Assembly: GCF_000949135.2 (NCBI RefSeq)
Contig: NZ_JTAN02000012.1
Location: 744,001 to 808,000 of the forward strand
Source of the DNA: Burkholderia sp. USMB20
GTDB taxonomy: Bacteria; Pseudomonadota; Gammaproteobacteria; Burkholderiales; Burkholderiaceae
Direction of reading: 5' to 3'
Length of the DNA: 64,000 nt
Positions 53,150-62,414 of this stretch are shown here, piece after piece. The notes below the pieces were generated by a model. That model saw only the letters and a list, made by a program, of their open reading frames with translations. It had not been told where the DNA came from and did no database searches. Position 1 is the first letter of the stretch, and each line of letters begins with the position of its first letter. The position numbers and the translations under genes were made by a program.

Positions 53150-53763
53150 CGATCGACAACCTGACGGACAGCGCCGCGGCGCTCGATCCGCAAGCGCGCG
53201 AGATTCTCGATTTCTGGTTCGGCGAACCGGATTCGGCGGCGTTCGGCCACGCGCGCAAGGTGTGGTTCAACGGCGGCGCGGCGTTCGACGACGTGCTTCG
53301 TACGCGCTACGGTGCGTTGCTCGACGCCGCGTGCGACGGCGCGTGCGATCACTGGGCCGACACGCCGCTCGGCGCGCTCGCGCTGATCGTGGTCCTCGAC
53401 CAGTTCTCGCGCAACATTCACCGCGGCACGCCGCGCGCGTTCGCCGCCGATCCGAGAGCGCTGGCGCTTGCGCGGCGCGTCGTCGCGGCCGGGTGGGACG
53501 CGCAGTTGCCGAGCGGCCATCACCGCGCGTTTGCGTACCTGCCGTTCGAACATGACGAGTCGGACGCGAGCCAGCGCGAGGCCGTGCGCCTGTGCGCGGG
53601 CATTCGCGGCGAGGCCGGGTGTGCGAGCTATCACGACTTCGCGTTGCGTCATGCGGCCGTGATCGGGCGTTTCGGCCGTTTTCCGCACCGGAACGCGATT
53701 CTCGGCCGTGCATCGACCGATGCGGAGGCGGCATTCCTGCGCGAGCCCGGCTCGTCGTTTTGA
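53146..53763 (+). CDS. DUF924-family protein
   Basis: The 205-residue cytoplasmic protein is all-helical (TPR-like). It has AREILDFWFGEPDSAAFGHA near 15-34, WADTPLGALALIVVLDQFSR near 82 and SGHHRAFAYLPFEHDES near 125, all of which are the family signature (DUF924). The function is unknown. It is coupled to alaX by ATGA and may share its transcript with the truncated hemoglobin. Confidence 0.92.
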   Translation: MTIDNLTDSAAALDPQAREILDFWFGEPDSAAFGHARKVWFNGGAAFDDVLRTRYGALLDAACDGACDHWADTPLGALALIVVLDQFSRNIHRGTPRAFAADPRALALARRVVAAGWDAQLPSGHHRAFAYLPFEHDESDASQREAVRLCAGIRGEAGCASYHDFALRHAAVIGRFGRFPHRNAILGRASTDAEAAFLREPGSSF

Positions 53764-53864
53764 CGGGCAGGGTGGCGGGATGGCGGGCATGAAGCCGCGC
53801 TCGCGCGCCGCTTGCCTGGTCTTGCGGATATGACGACGGCGCCGTTTCGCGGCGCCGCCTTGCA

Positions 53865-55808
53865 TTACTTCGTTTCGTGCATTTCGTGCGCCTCGGGCGT
53901 GCGCACGTAGACGCGCAGCAGCTCCTCGTCGTCGCCCGGGCGGGCGCCGGTCCAGAACAGTTTCCATTCGCTGCCCGGTGCCGGATCGACGGCCCGCACG
54001 CCCTGGACGATCATCCACGTGCAGCGCGTCGTCTTCGCGTCGTCGATCGGCGTGTGCTGGATACCGGAGAAGTAGTACATCATCGGCGCTTCCGATTCGC
54101 CGAGCCCGTGCAGGCTCGCCATGCAGTCGCCGTCGCTCCACTCGAGCGCGAGATGCGCGTTCAGGTCGTCGAACACCGATCGGTAGCTCTTCGCGACGTC
54201 GAGCCACGGCAGCAGCAGCGTATAAACGAGACCCCACGCGACCAGCGCGCCTGCGCCCCACGACAGCGCGCCGCGCCACAGGCCGGTCGTGCGCAGCTTC
54301 GGCAGCAGCGACAGCCAGCCGACCGTCAGCGCGAGCGCACCGATCACGAGCCCGGGCACGATCGGCATGGTCCAGTCGAGCGGCAGCCAGCGGCCGAGCA
54401 CCGCGAGGTTCGCGCGCGATGCACCGGGATCGGCCATGACCGCCCAGATCATCCACGCGAGCGCGACGACGGTGCCGAACAGCAGGCGGCTCAGGTAGTC
54501 CCATGCGAGATGCAGCCCGCGCGGCAGGCGGTCGATCGCCTGCGCGGCGACCAGCGCGAGCGGCGCGAAGAACGGCAGGATGTAGAGCTGGCGCGAGGTC
54601 GCGGACACTTGCAGCACCGCGAGGCCGATCCCGGCGAACAGCACGGGCAGCGCGATGCGCGGCGTGCGCCAGTCGCGCCATGCGCCGCGCGCCAGCGCGA
54701 CGATCGCGAGCGGCGCGACCGGGAAGCCGAGCAGCAGGAACGCACGCAGGATGAAGAACGGCTTGTCGTTTTCCGCACCGAGTTCCGGCACCGAGAAACC
54801 GAAGAAGCGGCCGACGTTGTTGTCCCAGAACCACGTCATGAACAGCGTCTCGGAACGCAGGAACAGCGCGGTCGGCCAGATGAGCGCGAACGGTGCGAAC
54901 ACCAGCGCGGCGACGCCGAGCGAGCGTGCGAACGCGCGCGTACGGCAGGCGGGGTAGAGCACCAGCGCGCCCGTGAGCGTGGCCGCGAACACGAGCGGCA
55001 CGAACAGCCCCTTCGCCATCAGCGCGATGCCGACACCCGCGCCGAAGAGCGGCGCGGCCCAGCGGCCGGACGGCCGCACCGGCAGCCCGTGCCGCATCTG
55101 CCGCGCCTGCGCGACGTGCCGCATCACGAGCTCGAGCAGGCCGCAGAAGCCCATTGCGGTACCGGCGAACAGCGCGACGTCCGTCATCATGTCGTGCACG
55201 TGCTTGATGACGACGAGCGTGCCCGCGCTCAGCACGACGGGGCCGATCACGCGCAGGTCGAGCCAGCTGTCGGCCCGGCCGGCACTGCGGGCCGCGCGAG
55301 CGATGAAGCCGAACGCGAGCGCCGCGAACAGCGCGCTCGCGAGCCGTGCCGCGTCGTGCAGCGGCATTACCCGCTGCAGCAGCCACGCGAGGCTCGTCGC
55401 GACCCATGCGTAGAGCGGCGGCTTTTCCATGAACGGCTGGCCGGCGCTGGTCGGCACGACGAAGTCGCCCGTCTCGAGCATGTGCTGGATGATGCCGAAC
55501 GTATAGGTTTCGTCCTGCTTCCACGGATCGTGGCCGAGCACGCCCGGCAGCGTATACGCGCACACCAGCGCGGCAACCAGCAGCCAGACGCGCCAGCCGA
55601 GCCGGAGGACGCGATCGCGGGTGGCGTTAGGCGCGGTGGCGCCGGCCACGGCAGGCGTGCCGGCGCCATCGAGTGTCGCGCTGAGGTTGGGATCGGCGGC
55701 TGAGCGTGCGTGCGCGGCCGAAGCGGGCACGGCCGTGCGTCGCCGGCCGGGCGCTGCGGTTCCTGGCATGGAAAAGATCTCGGTCGGGTCAAGCCGGTCC
55801 GGCGACAT
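53865..55808 (-). CDS. ArnT/PMT-family glycosyltransferase
   Basis: The 647-residue GT-C membrane enzyme has about twelve hydrophobic segments. The first periplasmic loop carries HDPWKQDETYTFGIIQHML near 90 with the D-E pair typical of polyprenyl-phosphate-sugar transferases, then QPFMEKPPLYAWVA. The C-terminal periplasmic part is soluble and contains Cys residues. Members transfer L-Ara4N or hexoses to lipid A or glycans; the acceptor here cannot be told. The first ATG at 55808 gives a Pro/Ala-rich cytoplasmic N-terminus; ATG 55769 is possible. It stands alone between DUF924 and the SDR. Confidence 0.85.
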   Translation of the reverse strand: MSPDRLDPTEIFSMPGTAAPGRRRTAVPASAAHARSAADPNLSATLDGAGTPAVAGATAPNATRDRVLRLGWRVWLLVAALVCAYTLPGVLGHDPWKQDETYTFGIIQHMLETGDFVVPTSAGQPFMEKPPLYAWVATSLAWLLQRVMPLHDAARLASALFAALAFGFIARAARSAGRADSWLDLRVIGPVVLSAGTLVVIKHVHDMMTDVALFAGTAMGFCGLLELVMRHVAQARQMRHGLPVRPSGRWAAPLFGAGVGIALMAKGLFVPLVFAATLTGALVLYPACRTRAFARSLGVAALVFAPFALIWPTALFLRSETLFMTWFWDNNVGRFFGFSVPELGAENDKPFFILRAFLLLGFPVAPLAIVALARGAWRDWRTPRIALPVLFAGIGLAVLQVSATSRQLYILPFFAPLALVAAQAIDRLPRGLHLAWDYLSRLLFGTVVALAWMIWAVMADPGASRANLAVLGRWLPLDWTMPIVPGLVIGALALTVGWLSLLPKLRTTGLWRGALSWGAGALVAWGLVYTLLLPWLDVAKSYRSVFDDLNAHLALEWSDGDCMASLHGLGESEAPMMYYFSGIQHTPIDDAKTTRCTWMIVQGVRAVDPAPGSEWKLFWTGARPGDDEELLRVYVRTPEAHEMHETK

Positions 55809-55997
55809 GGGCCGGGACCAATAAGGGTCGCATCGAGGCGAAATGACAGCCGGATGACCGGCCGTTTTTGGCTTGGCGCTAGTAGAACACGGAACCGTTA
55901 CGGATGTTTACTGAAACAGCCGCGATATTGTGGAGATTTGTGGTGTCGTGACCACGGACGGCCGCGGTCGGCCGTTTTTCCGCCTTTTGGGGCGGGA

Positions 55998-56759
55998 TTA
56001 CCGGCCGCCGCCGACGTCGAGCAGGGCGCCCGTCGTGTAAGACGCCGCGTCGCCGAGCAGCCAGACGATCGCTTCCGCGATCTCCTGCGCTTCGCCGGCG
56101 CGGCCGAGCGGCGTCTGCGCGCCGAGGCGTGCCGCGCGGCCCGGCTGGCCGCCGCTCGCGTGGATTTCCGTCTCGATCAGGCCGGGGCGCACCGCGTTGA
56201 CGCGTACGCCGTGCGGGCCGAGTTCCTTCGCGAGGCCGATCGTCAGCGAATCGACCGCACCCTTCGAGCCCGCGTAGTCGACGTACTCGTTCGGCGAGCC
56301 GAGCCGGGACGCGATCGACGACACGTTGACGATCGCGCCGCCGCGCCCGCCGCGATCGGTGGACAGCCGGCGCGCGGCTTCGCGCGCGCACAGGTAGGCG
56401 CCGAGCACGTTGGTGTCGAACATCCGCCGCAGCCGTTCGACCGGCATGTCGGCGAGCGGCAGCGACGGCGCGACGATCCCCGCATTGTTGACGAGCGCGT
56501 CGAGGCGACCGAACGCGGTCGCGACCGTATCGAACATCGCGATGACGTCCGCTTCGTTCGCGACGTCGCCGGCGACGACGCACGCGCGGGCGCCGGCGTC
56601 GCGAACGGCTTGCGCGGTCAGTTCGGCGGCCGCCGCGTCGCGCGCGTAGTTGATGCCGACGTCCCAGCCGCGCCTGGCCGCGAGCACGGCGGTCGCGCGA
56701 CCGATGCCGCGGCTCGCGCCGGTGATGAGGACGGCCTTGCGCTCGGACGGTGCGGGCAT
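55998..56759 (-). CDS. Short-chain dehydrogenase/reductase (classical)
   Basis: The 253-residue enzyme has an intact Rossmann motif (LITGASRGIGRATA, 11-24), LVNNAGIVAPSLPLAD, NVSSIASRLGSP and the catalytic YAGSK, and a C-terminal YTTGALLDVGGGR. It uses NAD(P) to reduce a carbonyl; the substrate cannot be guessed. It is in contrast to the catalytically altered SDR at 35.1 kb. It is leftward, 22 bases downstream of the LOG gene, so probably part of the TetR-LOG-SDR group. Confidence 0.93.
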   Translation of the reverse strand: MPAPSERKAVLITGASRGIGRATAVLAARRGWDVGINYARDAAAAELTAQAVRDAGARACVVAGDVANEADVIAMFDTVATAFGRLDALVNNAGIVAPSLPLADMPVERLRRMFDTNVLGAYLCAREAARRLSTDRGGRGGAIVNVSSIASRLGSPNEYVDYAGSKGAVDSLTIGLAKELGPHGVRVNAVRPGLIETEIHASGGQPGRAARLGAQTPLGRAGEAQEIAEAIVWLLGDAASYTTGALLDVGGGR

Positions 56760-56781
56760 CGCGTGCGGCTCCTGATGAAGG

Positions 56782-57363
56782 TTACTTGGCCGCGTCGGTT
56801 GCCCATTTGTCCTGGGCGAGCGGCTGGTAGCGGCGCAGCTGTTCGATCAGCGCGACCGGTTCGGCGTCGATGCACAGCGCGTCGAAGTAGGCCGGGCGCA
56901 TGAAGCCTTCGTCGACCGTATGGCGCAGCAGCGCGATCAACGGATCGTAGAACGAATCGATGTTGTACAGCGCGACGGGCTTGCGGTGATAACCGAGCTG
57001 CGCCCACGTATAGACCTCGAAGAATTCCTCGAGCGTGCCGGCGCCGCCGGGCATCGCGACGAACGCGTCGGACAGGTCGGCCATCATCTTCTTGCGGTGG
57101 TGCATGTCGGGTACGACGTGCAGTTCGGACAGCCCCGTATGGCCGACTTCCTTGTCGACGAGCAACTCGGGGATCACGCCGACCGCACGGCCGCCGGCCG
57201 CCATCACTTCATCGGCGATCACGCCCATCAAACCGACGCGGCCGCCGCCGTAGACGAGCGTGAGGCCCGCATCGACGAGCGCGCGGCCGAATGCGCGCGC
57301 GGCGTCCGCATAGACGGGCCGCACGCCGGACGACGAGCCGCAGTAAACACAGACTGCCTTCAT
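56782..57363 (-). CDS. LOG-family protein (cytokinin riboside 5'-monophosphate phosphoribohydrolase-like)
   Basis: This 193-residue cytoplasmic protein is of the TIGR00730 family. It has CVYCGSSSGVRPVYADAARA at the start, LVYGGGRVGLMGVIADEVM near 36, MHHRKKMMADLSDAFVAMPG and the catalytic PGGAGTLEE (105-113). LOG enzymes split the ribose phosphate from cytokinin nucleotides or AMP; older annotation as lysine decarboxylase is wrong. Its stop and start are both coupled: the ATG overlaps the TetR gene stop (ATGA). Confidence 0.95.
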   Translation of the reverse strand: MKAVCVYCGSSSGVRPVYADAARAFGRALVDAGLTLVYGGGRVGLMGVIADEVMAAGGRAVGVIPELLVDKEVGHTGLSELHVVPDMHHRKKMMADLSDAFVAMPGGAGTLEEFFEVYTWAQLGYHRKPVALYNIDSFYDPLIALLRHTVDEGFMRPAYFDALCIDAEPVALIEQLRRYQPLAQDKWATDAAK

Positions 57364-58115
57364 TGTTTCGTATCCTTCGCGGCGGGCTTGGCGGCGACCG
57401 GGCTGCCCGCGGGGCGCGGCGAACCGTCGCGAGGCGGCAGGTAGTCGGTGAACTGCCGCTTGGGCAGCTTGCCGGAGACGAGATCGTCGAACAGCTGGCG
57501 CGAACGGCCGCGCAGGTACGGGGCCATGATCGAGATCACGTGCATGCTCACCTGGTGCAGCTCTTCGCGGATCGCGTCCTGGTCGTTGTACTTGCGCGGA
57601 TGCATCACGTACTGATACGACAGCCAGTACGTCGAGATCACCGCCATGTTGGTGGCGATGACTTCGATCTCGGCGGGCGTCGCGACCATTTCGGCGTCGG
57701 ACACGAGCAGTTCGCACATCTCGTGCGCGAAGCGCACCTTGTGGCTGATGATCTGCTTGAAGTGCGTCTCGAGCGTGCGGTTGCGCGCGAGCAGGTCGTT
57801 GAGGTCGCGATACAGGAACCGGTAGGTCCACATGAAATCGGCCATGTACTGCAGGTACGACCAGGTCTCGTCGATCGTCGGACGGTGATCTTCGGGGAAG
57901 CGCAGCCGCCGTTCGATCTGCTGCTCGAACTGCGCGAAGATGCTGTTGATGATGTCGTCCTTGTTGCGGAAATGGTAGTACAGGTTGCCTGGACTGATTT
58001 CCATTTCCTCGGCGATCGTCGTGGTCGTGACGTTCGGCTCGCCGATCTCGTTGAAGAGTTTCAACGACAACTCGAGAATCCGTTCGCGGGTGCGGCGGGG
58101 AGGTTTCGCTTCCAT
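57360..58115 (-). CDS. TetR-family transcriptional regulator
   Basis: The 251-residue regulator has the N-terminal helix-turn-helix in RILELSLKLFNEIGEPNVTT then AEEMEISPGNLYYHFRNKDD (about 11-53). The C-terminal ligand domain is all-helical, with an Arg/Trp/Tyr-rich section (TWSYLQYMADFMWTYRFLYR near 84) and a Pro/Ala/Lys tail. The ligand and targets are unknown, though it overlaps the LOG gene by four bases (ATGA), so it may control its own operon (TetR-LOG-SDR). Confidence 0.93.
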   Translation of the reverse strand: MEAKPPRRTRERILELSLKLFNEIGEPNVTTTTIAEEMEISPGNLYYHFRNKDDIINSIFAQFEQQIERRLRFPEDHRPTIDETWSYLQYMADFMWTYRFLYRDLNDLLARNRTLETHFKQIISHKVRFAHEMCELLVSDAEMVATPAEIEVIATNMAVISTYWLSYQYVMHPRKYNDQDAIREELHQVSMHVISIMAPYLRGRSRQLFDDLVSGKLPKRQFTDYLPPRDGSPRPAGSPVAAKPAAKDTKQ

Positions 58116-58307
58116 GTCGTCCGGCCCTGTGTGTGCCGGACTGGCGGGCGCTGCAATCGATGCTGCGGGATTCGTCCGGCGCGGGTTGCTGTTCTAAGTC
58201 TGGCGGACGATTATAAACCGCGGTTTCCTTGCATCGGGCGCATTTCGTGATCGCGATGCGTTCCGCGCATGGTGCGCCGCCGCACGCGGGCGGCGGCGCG
58301 GGGGTTG

Positions 58308-58844
58308 CTAGAAGCCGAGCCAGCGGGCGATCACCGGCCCGAGCACGAAGCCCCACGTCGTCACGCACGCGAACAGCGCGACCGTGACCGCCGCGCTGCC
58401 GAGATCCTTCGCGCGCTTCGACAATTCGTGGCGCTCGAGCGAGATGCGGTCGATCGCGGCCTCGACGCTCGAGTTCAGCAGCTCGACGATCAGCACGAGC
58501 AGCACCGACGCGATCAGCAGCGCGCGCGATGCGGCGGGGACCGGTGAGAACGCACCGATCGGCAGCATCAGCGCGGCGAGCGTGAGCTCCTGGCGAAACG
58601 CGCTCTCCTCGCGGATCGCGACGCGAAATCCGTTCAGCGAATGCTTGAGCGCGTACCACGCGCGCGTGATGCCGCGGTGGCGCTTGTACGGGTTCGGCGG
58701 CAGCGGCGCCAGGCGATCGTCGGGGCCGAGCGGTTCGTGCGGGTGCACGTCCGCGTCGGCGTGCGGCTCTTCTTCGTCGAACGGACGATGCAGTGGCGCC
58801 GTGATGGCAGGGGACGGGGTCTTGTCGTTCAGGTCTCGTTTCAA
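58308..58844 (-). CDS. dgkA: Diacylglycerol kinase DgkA
   Basis: This 178-residue inner-membrane enzyme phosphorylates diacylglycerol to phosphatidate. A hydrophilic N-terminal extension of about 60 residues precedes the core: GITRAWYALKHSLNGFRVAI, VELLNSSVEAAIDRISLERH with the catalytic Glu, ELSKRAKDLGSAAV and a last helix. The only canonical start before the core that keeps the extension is TTG 58844, which overlaps the GT4 stop (TTGA), so translation is probably coupled. There is no ATG or GTG between. Confidence 0.9.
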   Translation of the reverse strand: MKRDLNDKTPSPAITAPLHRPFDEEEPHADADVHPHEPLGPDDRLAPLPPNPYKRHRGITRAWYALKHSLNGFRVAIREESAFRQELTLAALMLPIGAFSPVPAASRALLIASVLLVLIVELLNSSVEAAIDRISLERHELSKRAKDLGSAAVTVALFACVTTWGFVLGPVIARWLGF

Positions 58845-59875
58845 ACGGCGGCACCTTCGGCGGGCGAGTACGCAGTCTTCGGCAGCGGCTTCAGATGCGA
58901 CGCGAACTGCTCGGACGCCGCGCGCCACGAGAAGCGTTCGGCCCACGCGCGGGCCGTCTCGCGTTCGATCTTCAGCGCCTCCAGGCAGGCTTCCTGCAGG
59001 TCTTCGTGCATCGCGCCGGCAGCGCCCCCGCCGAGCACGTCGATCGGGCCCGTGACGGGGTAGGCGGCGACCGGCGTGCCGCACGCGAGCGCCTCCAGCA
59101 GCACGAGGCCGAACGTGTCGGTGCGACTCGGGAACACGAACACGTCGGCCGCAGCATACACCTTGGCGAGCTCGGCTTGCGACAGTACGCCAAGATAGTT
59201 CGCTTCCGGGTAGCGCGACTTCAGCTCGGCGAGCGCCGGACCTTCGCCCGCGACCCACTTCGAGCCGGGCAGGTCGAGGCGCAGGAACGCCTCGACGTTC
59301 TTCTCGATCGCGACGCGGCCCACGTACAGGAAGATCGGCCGGGCGGTGTTGAGCACCTTCGACTCCATCGGCCGGAAGATGTCGAGATCGACGCCGCGCG
59401 TCCACAGCACGACGTTCGTGAAGCCGAACTTCTCGAGGTCCTGCTTCACGACCGGGGTCGGCGCCATCACCGCGAGCGACGGCCCGTGGAACCAGTGCAG
59501 GAACTTGTAGGTCGCCGACAGCGGAATCCCGAAGCGCGCCTGCACGTATTCCGGAAAGCGCGTGTGATACGCGGTCGTGTACGGCAGCTTGCGCGCGCGT
59601 GCATAGCGTCGCGCGGCGAGGCCGAGCGGGCCTTCGGTCGCGATGTGCAGCGCGTCGGGGGCGAACGCATCGATCCGCGCGCGCAGCTTGCGGTACGGCA
59701 GGATCGACAGGCGGATCTCGGGATAGGTCGGGCAGGGCACCGTGCGGAATTCCAGCGGCGTCAGCATTTCGACCCGGTGGCCGAGCGCGGTGAGTTCACG
59801 GGTGGTGCTCTTCAGCGTGCGCACGACGCCGTTGACCTGCGGTTCCCACGCGTCGGTGACGATCATGATCTTCAT
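58841..59875 (-). CDS. Family-4 glycosyltransferase (MgtA/PimB-like)
   Basis: The 344-residue GT-B protein starts KIMIVTDAWEPQVNGVVRTL, typical of GT4 lipid glycosyltransferases. It has TEGPLGLAARRYARARKLPY near 80, YVGRVAIEKNVEAFLRLD near 195 and the donor-site E-x7-E in FPSRTDTFGLVLLEALACGT. It is related to alpha-mannosyl/glucosyl transferases acting on diacylglycerol or PI. Next to dgkA and an LpxH-like gene a membrane-lipid role is likely; the sugar is not known. The LpxH-like gene lies upstream with a 30-base gap. Confidence 0.88.
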   Translation of the reverse strand: MKIMIVTDAWEPQVNGVVRTLKSTTRELTALGHRVEMLTPLEFRTVPCPTYPEIRLSILPYRKLRARIDAFAPDALHIATEGPLGLAARRYARARKLPYTTAYHTRFPEYVQARFGIPLSATYKFLHWFHGPSLAVMAPTPVVKQDLEKFGFTNVVLWTRGVDLDIFRPMESKVLNTARPIFLYVGRVAIEKNVEAFLRLDLPGSKWVAGEGPALAELKSRYPEANYLGVLSQAELAKVYAAADVFVFPSRTDTFGLVLLEALACGTPVAAYPVTGPIDVLGGGAAGAMHEDLQEACLEALKIERETARAWAERFSWRAASEQFASHLKPLPKTAYSPAEGAAV

Positions 59876-59905
59876 CGCGGCATGTGTCCTGTAAGTGGAG
59901 TTGTG

Positions 59906-60844
59906 TCAGGCAGTGGCCTTGGCCTTGCGCGACGGGGCAGCGGACGGCGCGGTGCGCATCGCCGTCCAGTAGACGACCTTCAGTTCGCCTTCCATCGTCT
60001 CGACGAGCGCGGACAGGCTCTCGACCCAGTCGCCGTCGTTGCAGTACAGCACGCCGTCGATGTCGCGGATCTCCGCCTTGTGGATGTGCCCGCACACGAC
60101 GCCGTCGCAGCCGCGGCGGCGCGCCTCGTCGGTCATCACGGTCTCGAACTGCGAGATGAAGTTCACCGCGTTCTTCACCTGATGCTTCAGGTACTGCGAC
60201 AGCGACCAGTACTGGAAGCCCAGCCGGCTGCGGATCCGGTTGAACCAGCGGTTCAGCACGAGGATCAGCGTGTAGAGCGTGTCGCCGAGATACGCGAGCC
60301 ATTTCGCGTGCTGGATCACGCCGTCGAACAGGTCGCCGTGCACGATCCACAAACGTTTGCCGGCGAGCGTCGTGTGGAACGCCTCGCCGCGCACCTGGAT
60401 GTCGCCGAACGCGAGGTCGCAGAACTGCCGCGCGCCTTCGTCGTGGTTGCCCGGGATGTAGACGACCTGCGTGCCCTTGCGCGCCTTGCGCAGCACCTTC
60501 TGCACGACGTCGTTGTGCGCCTGCGGCCAGTACCAGCCTTTCTTCAGCTGCCAGCCGTCGATGATGTCGCCGACGAGGTACAGGTATTCCGAATCGTTGT
60601 GGCGCAGGAAATCGAGCAGGTACGGCGCCTGGCAGCCGCTCGAGCCGAGATGGATGTCGGACAGCCAGATCGTGCGGTAGCGATGGGTGGACGGCTCGGG
60701 GTCGTCGCGCTGCGTGACGTGTGCGGCCGCCGGTTCGTGCGGCGAAAGGGCATCGGTTGCGGCCGAGCCGGACAGGAAGGCGGTGACGGCGCGGGCGCCG
60801 AGCGGTTGACGGAACAGGGAGGTCGCGGACGTTTTCTGGCCCAT
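59906..60844 (-). CDS. LpxH-like UDP-2,3-diacylglucosamine diphosphatase family metallophosphoesterase
   Basis: This 312-residue calcineurin-like phosphoesterase has all metal motifs in order: TIWLSDIHLGSSG (Asp63, His65), LVGDIIDGWQL, IPGNHDEGARQF, IVHGDLFDGVI and CGHIHKAEI. The N-terminal about 55 residues are an extension without similarity. The LpxH/YbbF family cleaves UDP-diacylglucosamine in lipid A synthesis; in Burkholderia long proteins of this kind coexist with another LpxH, so a different phospholipid substrate is possible. It is first in a three-gene leftward group with GT4 and dgkA. Confidence 0.88.
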   Translation of the reverse strand: MGQKTSATSLFRQPLGARAVTAFLSGSAATDALSPHEPAAAHVTQRDDPEPSTHRYRTIWLSDIHLGSSGCQAPYLLDFLRHNDSEYLYLVGDIIDGWQLKKGWYWPQAHNDVVQKVLRKARKGTQVVYIPGNHDEGARQFCDLAFGDIQVRGEAFHTTLAGKRLWIVHGDLFDGVIQHAKWLAYLGDTLYTLILVLNRWFNRIRSRLGFQYWSLSQYLKHQVKNAVNFISQFETVMTDEARRRGCDGVVCGHIHKAEIRDIDGVLYCNDGDWVESLSALVETMEGELKVVYWTAMRTAPSAAPSRKAKATA

Positions 60845-61103
60845 GCATGACTCGCGCCGGTTGACATTACCGGCATTGCGCCATGCGGGCGTGACCATGC
60901 CGTGACAGTCACGAGACGTTCTTATTACTGTCGTCGCGGCGTGTTTAGCAGTGAATGTGGCGGTGTTGCGTAACCTGCCGAACCGACCGGCCTGCGGTTA
61001 CCGTGCAAGCCGCGCGGGGCGGGCGTGTGGGCGGTTTCGAGGGGTTTTATATGATGAATGCACGGATGCACGGAGCCGTCCCGCGATCACGCGAACCGCG
61101 CGG

Positions 61104-61616
61104 TCAGCGCGGAATCGCGACGACGCGCGTGCGGGCGATGCGGTCGTGCGGAAACTGGCGATCGCTATGCAGGCGGGCGGCGCCGGCCCATACGACGATC
61201 CATGCGGCGGCGAGCGCGAGCGTGACGGGCACCGACAGGCCGAGGAGCGGATGCAGTGCGAGCGGCGGCAGGAACCACAGCCAGCCGAGCGCGTAGCGGA
61301 CGAGCGCGTGGCCGGCGTTCAGCGGCCGGCCGCTCGACGATTCGAGCCGCAGCCGCCAGGTCTTCATCGGCAGCGTCTGGCCGCCATGGGTCCAGAACCA
61401 GACGAAGTACGCGCCGACGACGAGTGCGATCCACGCGGCGAGCAGGTTGTGATGGACGAGGCCGTTGCGCTGCTGCGTCGCGAGGCTGAAGGCGAGGGCG
61501 GCGAAAAATACGACGCCGAACAGCAGCACGGCTTCGTACAGCATCGCCGCGAGGCGCCGCCGCACGGACGGCGCGGCGGCGACGGCCGGGGCCTCGGGTG
61601 CGGGGGCGCTTGCCAC
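61104..61616 (-). CDS. RDD-family membrane protein
   Basis: This 170-residue protein has about four hydrophobic segments. The family's R-D-D is replaced in part: RRRLAAMLYEAVLLFG at helix 1 (Glu for the first Asp) and THGGQTLPMKTWRLRLESSS in the loop are the usual marks. It starts at a GTG 6 bases after the DUF3106 stop. RDD proteins have been linked to ion exchange or unknown transport. It is the last gene of the sigma operon. Confidence 0.85.
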   Translation of the reverse strand: MASAPAPEAPAVAAAPSVRRRLAAMLYEAVLLFGVVFFAALAFSLATQQRNGLVHHNLLAAWIALVVGAYFVWFWTHGGQTLPMKTWRLRLESSSGRPLNAGHALVRYALGWLWFLPPLALHPLLGLSVPVTLALAAAWIVVWAGAARLHSDRQFPHDRIARTRVVAIPR

Positions 61617-61622
61617 GGCGGG

Positions 61623-62384
61623 TCAGGAACCCTTGAACATCGACGGCGCGTCGGCCGGCGACACGGGCGTGACGGTCGCGGGTGCGGGGGCGGTGCCGGA
61701 CGTGGCCGATGCGGTCACCGGCGGCGCGCCGGCGCCGACCGATGCGGGCGCCGGTGCCGCAACAGGGTTGCTCGCCGGATGTTCGTGCGAATTGACGAGG
61801 CGGCGCACGTCGCGGTCGGCGACGGTCGGCGGCGCGCTGACGACGCTCGGCCGGCGCCGGCGCTCGGTCGCGGCGAGGCGCTGCTTCTGTTCTTCGGGCA
61901 GTTGCTGGTAGGCCTTCCATGCGCGCTCGCGCGCCTGCGCGGAAAGCTCCTTCGCGCTCTGGTAATTCTCGCGCGCGACGCGGCGCTGCTCGGGCGTCAT
62001 CCGCGCCCACTCGGACATCCTGTCCTGCAGGTGTTTCTGCTCATCGGGCGTCAATTTCGCGAAACGGGACGCGATCTTCAGCCATTTGCGCTTGCGCGCA
62101 TCGCTGAAGCCATCCCACTGATCGGCGAACGGCGCGAGTGCCTCGCGTTGCGCGGGCGTCAGGCGCGCCCACGACAGCGGGCCGTTGGCGGCCGGCAGCG
62201 GCAGGGGCAGCGGGGCGAGTTCGGTGGTCAGGCCGGCTGCGGCCGAGGTCGGCGCGGGCGCGCTGCTGGCCGCGGCGGAGACCGTCGCGGGGGGCGGGTT
62301 GAATCGGGAATAGGTGGCGACGTAGGAAATGGCGATCGCGATCACGCATCCGAAAAATACGGCCAGGCCGCGTTTCTGATTCAC
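61623..62384 (-). CDS. DUF3106 protein with LTPxQ-like repeats, likely periplasmic
   Basis: This 253-residue protein has one N-terminal transmembrane segment (about 7-24, GLAVFFGCVIAIAISYVA), a Pro/Ala-rich linker, then a helical domain (about 68-175) with four LTPxQ-like repeats: LTPAQ (75), LTPDEQ (111), MTPEQ (129) and LPEEQ (162). After it comes an Arg-rich then Ala/Pro/Thr-rich tail. Such repeats occur in the periplasmic stress sensors CpxP, Spy and ZraP and in CnrX. The start is a GTG with GAGGGG eight bases upstream. It follows DUF3619 by 30 bases. Confidence 0.85.
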   Translation of the reverse strand: MNQKRGLAVFFGCVIAIAISYVATYSRFNPPPATVSAAASSAPAPTSAAAGLTTELAPLPLPLPAANGPLSWARLTPAQREALAPFADQWDGFSDARKRKWLKIASRFAKLTPDEQKHLQDRMSEWARMTPEQRRVARENYQSAKELSAQARERAWKAYQQLPEEQKQRLAATERRRRPSVVSAPPTVADRDVRRLVNSHEHPASNPVAAPAPASVGAGAPPVTASATSGTAPAPATVTPVSPADAPSMFKGS

Positions 62385-62414
62385 CCGTGCGATCCCCTCG
62401 TTATTGTCTGTTTG

